This document shows, piece after piece, positions 1 through 9,621 of a stretch of DNA of 64,000 nt. The DNA is from Candidatus Rickettsiella isopodorum (GTDB taxonomy: Bacteria > Pseudomonadota > Gammaproteobacteria > Diplorickettsiales > Diplorickettsiaceae). Numbering within the stretch: position 1 is the stretch's first letter; each line of letters begins with the position of its first letter. The notes below the pieces were generated by a model. That model had not been told where the DNA came from. It was given only the letters and a program-made list of their open reading frames with translations, and did not search any database. The stretch lies in NCBI RefSeq assembly GCF_001881495.1, contig NZ_LUKY01000032.1:62001-126000 (forward strand), given 5' to 3'. The position numbers and the translations under genes are program-made.

Positions 1-1
1 A

Positions 2-1042
2 CGTGGTTTAAATTATTTACTGAATGAACAGTCTGATAAAGCGGTGGATACGTTTATTAAGATACTTGAGGTGGATACAGAAACCGTCGAAACGCATTTA
101 GCCTTGGGTGTGTTGTTTCGTCGTCGCGGAGAAATTGATCGTGCCATTCGACTCCATCAAAATTTGATTGCCAGGCCCAACCTTGCATCCGCACAGAAAT
201 TACAAGCTTTGCTTGCCTTAGGAAGAGATTATTACTGTGCTGGCTTATTAGATAGGGCAGAGCGTTTATTTTTTGAAGTCATTCATCATGATGATAGCGA
301 GTATGCGCGTATCGCAGTACGTTATCTATTAGAAATCTACCAACAACAAAAACGTTGGGAAATTGCTATCAAACAAGCGAAAAAAATTTCAAAATGGGAT
401 AACAAAATTTTTAAAAATATTGCTCATTATCATTGTGAATTGGCACAGAATTTATTAAATACACATGGAAGCCGAAAAGAAGCCATCAGACTCCTAGAGC
501 TTGCCTTAAAATATGATGCTCAATGTGTTCGAGCGAATCTGATTAAAGGAAAGTTAGCCATTATTGATGAAAAATGGGAACAAGCCATTGCAATCTATCA
601 AGCGATAAAAAAACAAGACCCCGATTATATTACTGAAACTTTAGAGCCACTTAACCAATGTTATCTACAACATCAATCAGGATCAATGGGGTTACTAAAT
701 TATTTACATGAAACACTGAGCGAGCATGCACAGACTCCGATTTCGTTAGCGATCGTTAAGTTGATCCAAGAAAAAGATAACGATAAAGCACTGCAATTTT
801 TGACTCAGCAATTACAAGCTAAGCCTTCACTGCCTGGTTTATATCAATTAGTGGATTTACATTTAGCCCAAGAAAATTGTTCTATGACGGATAAAAGTAA
901 TTTAATCAGTTTAAAAGATCTGATTAAAAAATTGATGGAAAATAAACCGGTGTATCGCTGTTTAACCTGTGGTTTTAATAGCAAGATTCTCGATTGGTTG
1001 TGTCCTGCTTGCCGCAATTGGAGCACCATAAAGCCCTTATAA
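2..1042 (+). CDS. lapB: LapB (YciM), lipopolysaccharide assembly protein B, 5'-truncated by window edge
   Basis: LapB is an inner-membrane-anchored TPR protein that works with FtsH to control LpxC turnover and so lipopolysaccharide synthesis. The reading frame is open to the left edge, and the residues before the first in-window start codon (RGLNYLLNEQSDKAVD) match the family, so the true start and N-terminal membrane anchor lie outside. The visible part is a run of TPR-like helices (for example the stretch ending RRRGEIDRAIRLHQ). It ends in the diagnostic rubredoxin-like zinc ribbon, CLTCGF then CPAC, followed by the conserved WSTIKP end. Identification is firm. The stop lies 5 bp from the convergent ABC-F gene. 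Confidence 0.95.
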   Translation, partial: RGLNYLLNEQSDKAVDTFIKILEVDTETVETHLALGVLFRRRGEIDRAIRLHQNLIARPNLASAQKLQALLALGRDYYCAGLLDRAERLFFEVIHHDDSEYARIAVRYLLEIYQQQKRWEIAIKQAKKISKWDNKIFKNIAHYHCELAQNLLNTHGSRKEAIRLLELALKYDAQCVRANLIKGKLAIIDEKWEQAIAIYQAIKKQDPDYITETLEPLNQCYLQHQSGSMGLLNYLHETLSEHAQTPISLAIVKLIQEKDNDKALQFLTQQLQAKPSLPGLYQLVDLHLAQENCSMTDKSNLISLKDLIKKLMENKPVYRCLTCGFNSKILDWLCPACRNWSTIKPL

Positions 1043-1047
1043 AAAAA

Positions 1048-2628
1048 TTAATCTAAATTAACTGCATCTAATCGTTTAACATCTTGTAGCTTCTTTTCGC
1101 GCGAAATAAATAAAATGCGATCAGCAATTTTGTTGATGAAATGCCGATCATGACTCACAAAGAGTAATGTCCCTGGATAAATCCGTAAGGCAGTCACCAG
1201 CGCTTCTGTTGCTTCGATATCTAAATGATTAGTCGGCTCATCCAGAATCAAGACATTTGCTGATTCCAAGACCATTTTAGCCAATAATAAGCGCGCGGCT
1301 TCACCGCCGCTTAAGGCTAAAATATCTTTAAGTACATCTTCTTTATTAAATAATACTTGCGCCAAAGTTTTACGTATCGATTGTTCACTGATGCCTGCGG
1401 CATACTGTTCTAACCAGGCTAAAACCGTAGCATGCTGATTCAGTAAATCATGATGGTCCTGCGAAAAATAACTGATATGGGTTTCATACCCCCATTCTAC
1501 ACTACCTTGGTCAGATTGAATCGTGTTGAGTAATAGTTTAATCAGTGTTGATTTACCAATACCATTTTCACCCATAATAGCTACTTTTTCGCCACGCTTT
1601 ATCTCAAAATTGAGTTGTTGGAAAAGTTTTTTCTCTTGAAAGTTTTTGGATAAATCTTTAACTCGCACAACCATTTTCCCCGAGGGGCGCATCGATTTAA
1701 ATTGAAATAGAGGGGATAATCGCGACGATTGCTTAATATCCGGGATTTCCATTTTAGCGATCATTTTTACGCGTGACTGAGCCATTTTTGCTCGGTTGGC
1801 ACTGGCACGAAACCTATCCACAAAACTTTGCATGCTCGCTATTTTAAGTTCCACGCTACGTTTTTCTTGGAGTTTTTGCTCGATAATTAATTGTTTTTCA
1901 GCAAGAAATTTTTCATAGTGGCCACTGTATTGACGGATTTCACCATAATCTATATCGAGTATCTGATCGGCCAAGCGATTGATGAATTCAACATCATGAG
2001 AAATAAAAAGTAATAAACCAGAAAATTCATTTTTTAAATATTTTTCCAACCAGATAATGGAGATAAAATCTAAGTGATTGGTCGGTTCATCTAATAATAA
2101 AATGTCAGGCTCTTGAAATAAGGCTTGAGCAAGCAAGACACGTAATTTAAAACCACCCGATAGCGTGCTTAACGGTTTTTCATGATAGGGTAGTTGTATT
2201 CCTAAGCCCATTAAAAGCTTCGCCGCTAAGGCGTAAGCACTGTATCCATTAAGCCTCGCAATTTCTTCTTCCAGTTTTCCGAGACGGTTAAGATTTTTTT
2301 CATTTTGTAAATCACTGTGTAGCAGATTTTCTTTCTCTTGCATGGCTTGCCACAAGGCAGGCTTTCCTTGTAAAACGATATCGATAATCAGTGTATTTTC
2401 ATAACGAAATTGATCTTGTTTTAGCCATCCAACGGTAGCGGTTTTAGGAATGGATAAATTGCCCGCGACAGGCTTTTCTGCGCCGGTGAGTAATTTTAGA
2501 AAAGTAGATTTTCCAGCACCATTAGCACCCACTAAAGCATAACGACTGTGTGTGGATAGGATAAGATTAACATCATAAAATAACAGTTTTTCGCCATATG
2601 CCATGCTGAGTTGATTAATTGAGATCAT
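1048..2628 (-). CDS. ABC-F family ATPase, YbiT-like
   Basis: A 526-residue soluble protein with two ABC ATPase domains and no membrane segments, the layout of the ABC-F translation-factor family; ABC-F proteins act on the ribosome. Domain 1 has Walker A GANGAGKST near residue 37, signature LSGGFKLR and Walker B ILLLDEPTNHLD. A charged linker follows (about residues 240-310, QSFVDRFRASANRAK). Domain 2 has Walker A GENGIGKST near residue 353, signature LSGGEAARLLLAK and a second ILDEPTNHLD. Length and linker resemble E. coli YbiT (530 aa) more than EttA or Uup. Which ribosomal function it has cannot be told from sequence. The gene ends against lapB on the opposite strand. Confidence 0.9.
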   Translation of the reverse strand: MISINQLSMAYGEKLLFYDVNLILSTHSRYALVGANGAGKSTFLKLLTGAEKPVAGNLSIPKTATVGWLKQDQFRYENTLIIDIVLQGKPALWQAMQEKENLLHSDLQNEKNLNRLGKLEEEIARLNGYSAYALAAKLLMGLGIQLPYHEKPLSTLSGGFKLRVLLAQALFQEPDILLLDEPTNHLDFISIIWLEKYLKNEFSGLLLFISHDVEFINRLADQILDIDYGEIRQYSGHYEKFLAEKQLIIEQKLQEKRSVELKIASMQSFVDRFRASANRAKMAQSRVKMIAKMEIPDIKQSSRLSPLFQFKSMRPSGKMVVRVKDLSKNFQEKKLFQQLNFEIKRGEKVAIMGENGIGKSTLIKLLLNTIQSDQGSVEWGYETHISYFSQDHHDLLNQHATVLAWLEQYAAGISEQSIRKTLAQVLFNKEDVLKDILALSGGEAARLLLAKMVLESANVLILDEPTNHLDIEATEALVTALRIYPGTLLFVSHDRHFINKIADRILFISREKKLQDVKRLDAVNLD

Positions 2629-3090
2629 ATTTTTTACTCGAAAATTATTTTTTTGTCGATAGTATACCGGTCTAAGCTAAAAGGCTAATTTTCGATGACA
2701 ATTTGAGTGATTGTTTTCCAGTAAAATAGAGAGAAGAGAGCAATTGATTATAATAACTGTGCCTAATCATTATAAAAATTTAAGATTTAAAGATTATTTA
2801 ATCAAAAAACAGATTGGAAGAATTAAAAAGTTATGCTAAATTAATTTTATATAATCTATAATATGTATCTCTATAAAGTTATGCATATTAAATGAATAAC
2901 TTTATTAACTAATTAAGCTTTTCACCTAAATACTATAAATAAATAGGGAAATTATTTCATACATTACTATCTAATTAATTTCACCCTTCAAAAAACATTT
3001 ATTGCTTTAGCTTTTATACTGTTATTTTTTTTACGATAAATAAAAAACGTCTCAATAAAATATAAAAAATAATCTTAAAAGGAGATGCCT
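2629..3090. other. AT-rich intergenic region between divergent genes
   Basis: About 460 bp separating the divergent ABC-F gene and the 696-aa membrane-protein gene. It is very AT-rich. A short inverted repeat, AAAGTTAT (2875-2882) / ATAACTTT (2896-2903), is visible. A good ribosome-binding site, AAAAGGAG, sits at 3077-3084. No further ORF with coding character is seen; it presumably holds both promoters. Confidence 0.5.
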
Positions 3091-5181
3091 ATGCCACTGT
3101 CAATTAACCATTCTAAATTTGAAACACCAACTAATAATAATCAGGATCCTTGCTTCATTGATATAGAAAAAGATGTTAAGGAAGAAAATCTTGTATTGAA
3201 CCAGGAATTGACTGAGGTCAACGCATTAAACACAGTCGTCAAATATTATTTAGATGGAAAAGGGCATGCCAGTTTATCAAAACTCGTTCGAGATCAGCTG
3301 ATATTATTAACTGTGGCTATCACTGGGGCTGGTTTATATGCAACAGCAGCCGATGATTATGCGCAATCTATCGGTGAAAAATTAGCGGGTCGCATCAATT
3401 ATATGGTATGTACTTGTTTGCCTGCATTAGTCGTACTATATAATTCAACCGAACTTTTTTTAATCATGCGTCGATCAGAGGCTATTCCTGAACCGCTAAA
3501 TCAGTATTTAACTAATTCTAGTACACGCTTAGAAAAATATTTAGAAGATATGGCTATTACTACGGGAGCCGCAATTTCTGCTTTACCTCTGGCGGCGGTT
3601 AGCTACATGTATCCTATTCCGGGTTTATCAAAAACACTACTTGTATTTCAAGGAATTGTTGTTTTAATTGATAATACGATACTTCATCTTTTTCCGTTTA
3701 AGCTAGCATTTTCAGAACCTTTATACCGTCTCCCCAGTCTACCATTTGAATTTATCATTCGACAAATAATGAATTGCCAACTGAATCAAGAAGTAAAGGA
3801 TAAAAAAAAGTTACAGATGCAAATAAATCAATCGATACAGGCGATCAAACAACGTCTCATCAATCATTTAGAATGCGGAGAAAAACTTTTAAGCATTTAC
3901 GGATTTAAATTCCTAGGTTGCAGTTACACCAACGAAGTAAAAAAACAGATTGATGATGAATATAGTCGGCAAAATTTACCCATCGAATTACTCATTGCTT
4001 TACTGAATCGTTTACATGACATGGCTTCCCATCAATCCATTTCACCACCCAGCAGCCTAAGGAAATTTTTTAGAACACTGAGTTATGTTCCCGGCGCACT
4101 GTGGGTTATGTCCAGCTGTGCAGGGTTTTTAGCCGCACCTGTTAATGAAATGACTGCATTAACAGGTAGTCCAGCGCTAGGCGCCACGTTTTCGACACCA
4201 CCGATTTACTTTTTAGGCGTATTATTAGCCTTTTTTGGTGGTAATGCGTTACAAAATACGTTTGATTATATCACTGATTGGAAAGAGGACGCGGTTAAAA
4301 TCCCGATGGCTTTTAAACTTTACCCAAAAACTTCGGTGCTACTCATTTTCATTTCGATGTATCTGTCTGCATTTTCTTATGCGGCAGGGGCACAATTAAT
4401 TAACGATAACTTTAAAGGGGATTTAGCATTTTTACGTCCTTATTTACTTTATTTAGCCAAAACAGGTTTAACCTTTTTAGGTTTTACTGCCATGATCGAT
4501 TTTTTCAATAATATGTTAAGCAAGTTTGGACAATATGGTCGCAATGAGGATGCTCAAACAGTCATTAAACTTGCTGAGGCCTTCAGTCAAATGAAAAATA
4601 GTTTTCAACGGATGAAACCGGTTTTCTTGTTAGAATCTTTAGCGAGTATGAATGAAGGTTATTTAAATAGTATTTTAAATGTAAAGGATAAAACCGATCA
4701 ACGAAATTTCAGTGAGCTACTTATTCAGCTAGCCGAAAAGTTAAAAGTAAAGTTGCTTAAAGAATTTGAATCGATAGATTTAGCAGATATAGACGAAGCT
4801 AAGTTCATTAAATTATTATCTCAGCTAAAAAATGATTTGTGTTATATCGTCGATAAGATTGAGGCGCTATTAATTTTTTTCGATACGGATCAAAAATCGG
4901 ATGCGTTGCCTGTAAACTTAAAAGAAGTTTGCCAGGAATATAAAGCCGTTTGTAAACTCATCACAACACTAGATGGTGTAAGCTTAGCTAATGATAGAGA
5001 ACTCGGTACTTTTTCTCGTGATGATCGTTATGCCGGTCCTTCTTCAGAAACAACCCCTTTACTTATAGCACCAGGAGGGTCTATCCAAACCAGGTTTTTT
5101 CATCATTATGCGAGTACTAGCAATAGATCGAGTTTTTCGCCGATAGATTTAACAATCGCATCGTCACAAATAGGAAGGTAA
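3091..5181 (+). CDS. Polytopic membrane protein of unknown function, possible effector
   Basis: Not recognised as a named family. An upstream in-frame ATG at 3085 touches the GGAG at 3081-3084, so the ATG at 3091, with 6 nt spacing, is the likelier start (696 aa). The protein has a polar N-terminus (~60 residues). Hydrophobic segments cluster around residues 70-90, 103-125, 155-205, 330-390 and 405-475, with a large charged helical region between the clusters. The C-terminal ~200 residues are soluble, with a polar Ser/Thr-rich tail. There is no signal peptide. This build, with long cytosolic parts around membrane blocks, recurs in the 667-aa protein at 21.4-23.4 kb and resembles membrane-targeted secreted effectors of Legionellales; that is inference. 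It converges on an OMP gene across a hairpin. Confidence 0.6.
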   Translation: MPLSINHSKFETPTNNNQDPCFIDIEKDVKEENLVLNQELTEVNALNTVVKYYLDGKGHASLSKLVRDQLILLTVAITGAGLYATAADDYAQSIGEKLAGRINYMVCTCLPALVVLYNSTELFLIMRRSEAIPEPLNQYLTNSSTRLEKYLEDMAITTGAAISALPLAAVSYMYPIPGLSKTLLVFQGIVVLIDNTILHLFPFKLAFSEPLYRLPSLPFEFIIRQIMNCQLNQEVKDKKKLQMQINQSIQAIKQRLINHLECGEKLLSIYGFKFLGCSYTNEVKKQIDDEYSRQNLPIELLIALLNRLHDMASHQSISPPSSLRKFFRTLSYVPGALWVMSSCAGFLAAPVNEMTALTGSPALGATFSTPPIYFLGVLLAFFGGNALQNTFDYITDWKEDAVKIPMAFKLYPKTSVLLIFISMYLSAFSYAAGAQLINDNFKGDLAFLRPYLLYLAKTGLTFLGFTAMIDFFNNMLSKFGQYGRNEDAQTVIKLAEAFSQMKNSFQRMKPVFLLESLASMNEGYLNSILNVKDKTDQRNFSELLIQLAEKLKVKLLKEFESIDLADIDEAKFIKLLSQLKNDLCYIVDKIEALLIFFDTDQKSDALPVNLKEVCQEYKAVCKLITTLDGVSLANDRELGTFSRDDRYAGPSSETTPLLIAPGGSIQTRFFHHYASTSNRSSFSPIDLTIASSQIGR

Positions 5182-5212
5182 AAATCTAAGCAGAAGTATT
5201 TTCCATAACGAA

Positions 5213-5240
5213 CTTGAGCTTATCATGTGATAAGCTCAAG
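5213..5240. terminator. Perfect 13-bp inverted repeat between convergent genes
   Basis: CTTGAGCTTATCA (5213-5225) and TGATAAGCTCAAG (5228-5240) are perfect inverted copies separated by 2 nt, between two convergent genes. A T-run follows about 10 nt later on the plus strand. Position favours a bidirectional terminator, but without an adjacent U-tract it could instead be a protein-binding palindrome. Confidence 0.5.
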
Positions 5241-5275
5241 CCGAACTAATATTTTTTTATTAGAAAAAATTTCAC

Positions 5276-6091
5276 CTAACCAAAAAGATAGCGTGCTGTA
5301 AAAATAATATTATGAGCATGTAAGTTTCCAATATCTGCAGGACGAAAAAGAGGATTAGATCCCGAAAGAATTTCAGGATTGGCGTTAAGCGAACCTAACT
5401 GGAGTTGACCAAAATTATCATAGGAATACCCTAAGCTAAGCCAAAAATTAGTCACCACAATAAAATCAAAGCCTGCGCCTATATTGTAACTCCAGTTTGT
5501 AGTTGTTTGTGAATCCGTAGTTACTAAGGTCCCAGTGGGATTATTTGGGTTTGCTGGTATAGGAAGAGTCTGACTTGTACGTGCCCAAGAAGTACCTAAT
5601 CCAAGATTCAGATAAGGCATCAGTCTATTAAACCACTGATAAAAATCTATTTTCCAGTTGAGTAAAGCACTACTTTCCTCGAGTCTATACGGGACAGTTC
5701 TAGTAGCTATCCCAAAAAAATTTGTAGGTGTATCTAGCGAGACCTGATCAGTATAGCGATATTGTATACCTAAACCCATAAAAGGGAAAAAACGGCTGTC
5801 AGGATCAAAAGCAAAAGGATTTTTCCAAGTATAGCCTACTTCACCTTGGAAATAGATAGGTGATGAATTATACTGAGGTGATAAAATCAATGGTAAAGGC
5901 TGTGGAATCGGTGGAAGAGTCATTAGATAACCACCTGCTCCTGCCCGGTAATCAATAGAATCCCCAATACCTAAGGCAGCATACCAATGATGTTGATTTT
6001 CTTTGAGATCAAAGTCACAACAAGTCCGCGCTAAACTATCAGTAGCGAATGATAATAAAAGTGCAAACATCCCTAAACGCAAATATGACAT
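5276..6091 (-). CDS. Outer-membrane beta-barrel protein (OmpA-like/Opa-like barrel)
   Basis: A 271-residue secreted barrel. The ATG at 6091 is chosen over the upstream TTG at 6106 because GAGG lies 8 nt before it. The N-terminus (MSYLRLGMFALLLSFATDSL) is a signal peptide, with cleavage probably near the LART. Alternating hydrophobic/polar strands follow, separated by long polar loops. The family patterns LGIGDSIDYRAGAGG, FQGEVGYTWK, PYLNLGLGTSW and the final RYLFG are typical of 8-stranded barrels, where a C-terminal aromatic strand is read by the BAM complex. It shares the terminal pattern with the six-gene array at 45.6-50.6 kb but is more divergent and longer. The ligand or role is not visible. 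Confidence 0.75.
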   Translation of the reverse strand: MSYLRLGMFALLLSFATDSLARTCCDFDLKENQHHWYAALGIGDSIDYRAGAGGYLMTLPPIPQPLPLILSPQYNSSPIYFQGEVGYTWKNPFAFDPDSRFFPFMGLGIQYRYTDQVSLDTPTNFFGIATRTVPYRLEESSALLNWKIDFYQWFNRLMPYLNLGLGTSWARTSQTLPIPANPNNPTGTLVTTDSQTTTNWSYNIGAGFDFIVVTNFWLSLGYSYDNFGQLQLGSLNANPEILSGSNPLFRPADIGNLHAHNIIFTARYLFG

Positions 6092-6514
6092 ATAAATTAA
6101 CCTCAACCATCCATAAAGAGTAAGCTAATTGTAATACATAAAAATGATTTGTAAAGTTATACCCACTAGAATCTACTCGGGTTAAATCACACCGATAACT
6201 TTATGTGAGGTGAATGTTCTTACCGAACTGGGAAGTAAATTAGTATTAAATTTTCCATCAACAAGAAGAATCGTTTGCATTGATGATTTGGATCCGCCCT
6301 AATCCATCAACCATTACATCCGATAATAAAAGTTATCGGATGTACTGGCTTAACTGTAACTTTTTAAATATATAACTTCTCAGTTGCTTATTGCTATCTA
6401 GTTTTAATTCCCTTTTTCGATTTTCTGCCAACTTCCGTTCCATAAGAAACGGTATATAGTTTAATTTCCTTGTCGCATTTGAGTTAGAATCTACAGATAA
6501 CCGACGCGTTTAAT
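6092..6514. other. Intergenic region with a hairpin and a possible gene remnant
   Basis: About 420 bp between the OMP gene and the alkylsulfatase gene, both on the minus strand. It holds a perfect 11-bp hairpin, ACATCCGATAA (6316-6326) / TTATCGGATGT (6333-6343), without a T-tract. It also holds a short minus-strand reading frame (6182-6280, 32 codons, starting MQTILLVDGKFN) that looks like the tail of a decayed protein gene; its parent family is not recognised. Confidence 0.4.
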
Positions 6515-8479
6515 TTAATTTGGCGTAATGATGTTAAACATTGTAGGAAAAGTATCGAATAAGCCCATAAACTCCTCAAGTTTTTGCTTGTTGCCTTCTA
6601 ATTTTATATCACCTTCTGAAATAGCTTGCATAACATTTTTTTGTTTTAATGTCAGTGCATCAAAAATGTTTCTAGTAAGATTTAAAGTTGCATGAGCCTC
6701 TTTAATTTTTTTATTGGGGGTATAGATTAAAACTGAATTTTCTATTTCAAGTGCATACAATTGTTTTTTATCAGTTAAATTTAGGTTAATTCTAATTTTT
6801 TTACCTTCGGCTTTTTGGCTATTGAGTCTAATACCCATGTAATCAAGATACATTTCGATAGGCATAGCACGTAATGTGTCTGGGCTCGCAGTCTCAGTTC
6901 CTGCAGCCTGTGATACACCATACCGAAGCTCGTAGGCACCCATCAAATATTCATTACGCCATGTTGCATTTTCAGCTTGGTAACCTAACTGCTCAAACGC
7001 ATCAGCTTCCAAATTACGCGCAGTTTGATTCTTAGGATCCGCAAAAACAACATGATTCATTACTTCAGCTACCCAGCGATATTCTCCTTTTTTGTAATAC
7101 TCACGTGCTTTACGTATAACTGCATCTTCACCACCCATAAATTCAACATAACGCTTTCCTGCTTCTACAGGAGATAATGGATCAAGATGAGCAGGATTTG
7201 AATCATACCAACCTAGATAGCGTTGATAGACAGCTTTGGCATTATGACTCACTGAACCATAGTAACCTCGGTTGTACCATTCATTCGACAATGATGGCGG
7301 TAATTGAAGTCGATTACCGACTTCTGTCATGGTATAACCTTGATTCATCATATGAAGTGTCTGATCATGAATATATTTATAAAGGTCCCTTTGTTTTTTT
7401 AAAAAATTTATAATATTTTCTGTTCCCCAGATTGGCCAATGATGTTGAGCAAATACAACATCCGATCGGTTCCCAAACATTTCAACGGCGTTATTTATTG
7501 TCTTCCACCAAGTAGAAGCATCTCTGATTTGTGCTCCTCGCAATGTATAGAGATTATGTAATGTATGTGTCGCATCTTCGGCCATACATAATGCGCGCTG
7601 CTTCGGGAAATAAATAATCATTTCAGCAGGCGCTTCAGTATCGGGTGCCATTTGAAATATCATTTCGACACCATCAATGACTCTTTTCTCGCCCGTCTTA
7701 CTAATAAGGTCGGTTGGAGGGATTAATGTTACATTACCAAGTGATACTGTTTTCCCTAAAGCGGCATCGACTTGCCCTTTTTCATTTTTAGGTAATAAAG
7801 CGCCATACATGTAAGTCGCACGTCGACTCATCGCATTTCCAGCATAGACGTTTTCACTCACCGCCGCTTCCAAAAAACCCTGTGGAGCGAGTATTCTTAC
7901 TTTTCCATTGGCAACATCTTCGGGCGTTGTTACTCCTCTGACGCCGCCATAGTGGTCCGCATGACTATGCGTGTAAATGATTGCAACAACGGGTTTTTTA
8001 GGTCGGTACTGATAATACAATTCGAGTGCCGCTTTTGCTGTTTGTTTCGTCAATAAAGGATCAATGATGATAAGACCTTTCGTACCTTCAATAATATCCA
8101 TATTAGAGAGATCATATCCTCTCACCTGATAAATATTGTCTTTAACTCGATAAAGACCATAATTCATATTAAGCTTCGATTGACGCCAAAGACTAGGATT
8201 GATTGTTAAAGGTGCCTGAGTAGATGCAAGAATAAAAGCATAATCCTTTATCGACCAAATGAGACGACCTGCTTCATTTTTAATCTGTAAAGCTGGAATA
8301 GTACCGATAAAATTGTTTTTTGCATCGGCAAAATCCTGTTTATTATTGAAAGGCAGCTCATGTAGAACAGATTGATTTTTTTGTTGAGTCCATTGAGATG
8401 CCTCTTTAAAAGCCATTTCATTGGCATAGACATTAAAAGCTAAACCTAATAGAACAGATGAAATGAGGTTTTGTATCAT
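6515..8479 (-). CDS. SdsA-type linear alkylsulfatase (metallo-beta-lactamase fold), periplasmic
   Basis: Hydrolyses primary alkyl sulfates such as SDS to alcohol and sulfate in characterised relatives (SdsA1, YjcS). The 654 aa match the family length. A signal peptide is present (MIQNLISSVLLGLAFNVYA). The metallo-beta-lactamase zinc motif THSHADHYGG lies at residues 170-179, followed by family segments CMAEDATHTLHNLYTLRG and FAQHHWPIWG. A helical dimerisation domain spans ~400-530. The C-terminal ~110 residues (from ~540) have the SCP2/sterol-binding-like fold seen in these enzymes. No usual SD precedes the ATG. It follows the DUF2490 gene by 100 bp on the same strand, so the two may be cotranscribed. 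Its natural substrate in an intracellular organism is unknown; sulfated host lipids are a possibility only. Confidence 0.93.
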   Translation of the reverse strand: MIQNLISSVLLGLAFNVYANEMAFKEASQWTQQKNQSVLHELPFNNKQDFADAKNNFIGTIPALQIKNEAGRLIWSIKDYAFILASTQAPLTINPSLWRQSKLNMNYGLYRVKDNIYQVRGYDLSNMDIIEGTKGLIIIDPLLTKQTAKAALELYYQYRPKKPVVAIIYTHSHADHYGGVRGVTTPEDVANGKVRILAPQGFLEAAVSENVYAGNAMSRRATYMYGALLPKNEKGQVDAALGKTVSLGNVTLIPPTDLISKTGEKRVIDGVEMIFQMAPDTEAPAEMIIYFPKQRALCMAEDATHTLHNLYTLRGAQIRDASTWWKTINNAVEMFGNRSDVVFAQHHWPIWGTENIINFLKKQRDLYKYIHDQTLHMMNQGYTMTEVGNRLQLPPSLSNEWYNRGYYGSVSHNAKAVYQRYLGWYDSNPAHLDPLSPVEAGKRYVEFMGGEDAVIRKAREYYKKGEYRWVAEVMNHVVFADPKNQTARNLEADAFEQLGYQAENATWRNEYLMGAYELRYGVSQAAGTETASPDTLRAMPIEMYLDYMGIRLNSQKAEGKKIRINLNLTDKKQLYALEIENSVLIYTPNKKIKEAHATLNLTRNIFDALTLKQKNVMQAISEGDIKLEGNKQKLEEFMGLFDTFPTMFNIITPN

Positions 8480-8579
8480 ATAAAAAAATTATAGATGATT
8501 TTTACCATTTTGCCGATTTTTCCAGGACCAAAGCTCAGCGGATAAAAATTAAATTGAAATTAGCCATACTCATAATTAA

Positions 8580-9257
8580 TTAAAAATTATAGATAAAAGA
8601 TAAAATATGATTGATCTGATTTTGTTTTAATGGAGTTTGGGATTGATATTGATTAATATAGCCTATTTCTAAAAATTGGGTAGTGGATAGATGAAAATTA
8701 ATACCAAGAAATAACCTATTTTCTCTCAATAAACTATTCGATGTATAATTTGTTCTATTGAGACGAAAAAAAAGCTCATCATAAAAGTAAGGATTTATTC
8801 TTCTTACGAAGCGATATTTCATTTCAAATGAAATTCTTTCTCGAAGTTGAAGAGCTATTTGACTTTGATTCGCACGCATTATCTCTTCTAATCGTGATCG
8901 TGAAACAAAACTAACGGATTCATTTGGGTGAATAGGCCAAATAAATTGCTGAAACAAACGATTTTCTTGATAAAATTGATGATAAGGTTTGTGACCTGAC
9001 CATCGATAACCAAACCATATACGTGTATTAAATAAAATTTTTCGACCCAAACCGCCCTCGAGATAGGCCGTTTGCCAGGGATAATTTTTATGAATAAATC
9101 TTAATTCGGATGAAATTAAATAAAGCCACGGACTCTCTTCAGAAAAACTTTTCTGTGTATTTATCCCTAACCAAAGTTTTTCATTTTGCTCCAACGCAAA
9201 ACATGTTGTGGTAAAAAGCAGTAAAAATAAGCCAAAAATATAGTTGAATTTCATCAT
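8580..9257 (-). CDS. DUF2490 family outer-membrane protein
   Basis: A 225-residue secreted protein with signal peptide (MMKFNYIFGLFLLLFTTTCFA). It has the DUF2490 layout: an LWLGINTQKSF opening strand, RIWFGYRWSG and QENRLFQQFIW in the middle, RSRLEE, alternating beta strands rich in Arg and aromatics, and the closing SFIYNF. DUF2490 proteins are predicted barrels of unknown function. Two adjacent ATG codons make the exact start uncertain by one residue. It lies upstream of the alkylsulfatase in the same direction, so an outer-membrane role in that enzyme's pathway is possible but unproven. Confidence 0.8.
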   Translation of the reverse strand: MMKFNYIFGLFLLLFTTTCFALEQNEKLWLGINTQKSFSEESPWLYLISSELRFIHKNYPWQTAYLEGGLGRKILFNTRIWFGYRWSGHKPYHQFYQENRLFQQFIWPIHPNESVSFVSRSRLEEIMRANQSQIALQLRERISFEMKYRFVRRINPYFYDELFFRLNRTNYTSNSLLRENRLFLGINFHLSTTQFLEIGYINQYQSQTPLKQNQINHILSFIYNF

Positions 9258-9621
9258 TATATAAAATGCTATCTCTATTAATTTAAATTTAAGTAATAAA
9301 CATCAATTCGTAAAAATAATTAAATAATAAATTTTCCCTGAAAATGGCCAGGGTAACAGCAAGCATCAGAGTGCAGTATGGTTTGCCACATCGGATAATA
9401 AGCATAGGTATCCAATGACTCTTTTGAGCTTATTCACCTTATCCATAATAATCTTGAGTATATCCTATGGGATAAGACTATTATATATCATGTTTTATTA
9501 TCAATTAAACAAATTTACGACAATTAAATTTTAAAAAATTATTTAATTTAATGTTAATAATATTAATTTATAATAAATTTTAAAAGAAAAAATAGTCTTT
9601 CTTATAAGGGTGGTTGTTATT
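9258..9621. other. AT-rich intergenic region upstream of the cyclase-like toxin
   Basis: About 360 bp between divergent genes. It shows a short hairpin near 9334-9352 (CCCTG / CAGGG) and a CTATGGGATAAG stretch near 9466-9477 that can pair with CTTATCC about 40 nt upstream. A TATAAT-like hexamer sits at 9569-9574 without a clear -35. The RBS AAGGG is at 9606-9610. No coding region is apparent. Confidence 0.4.
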
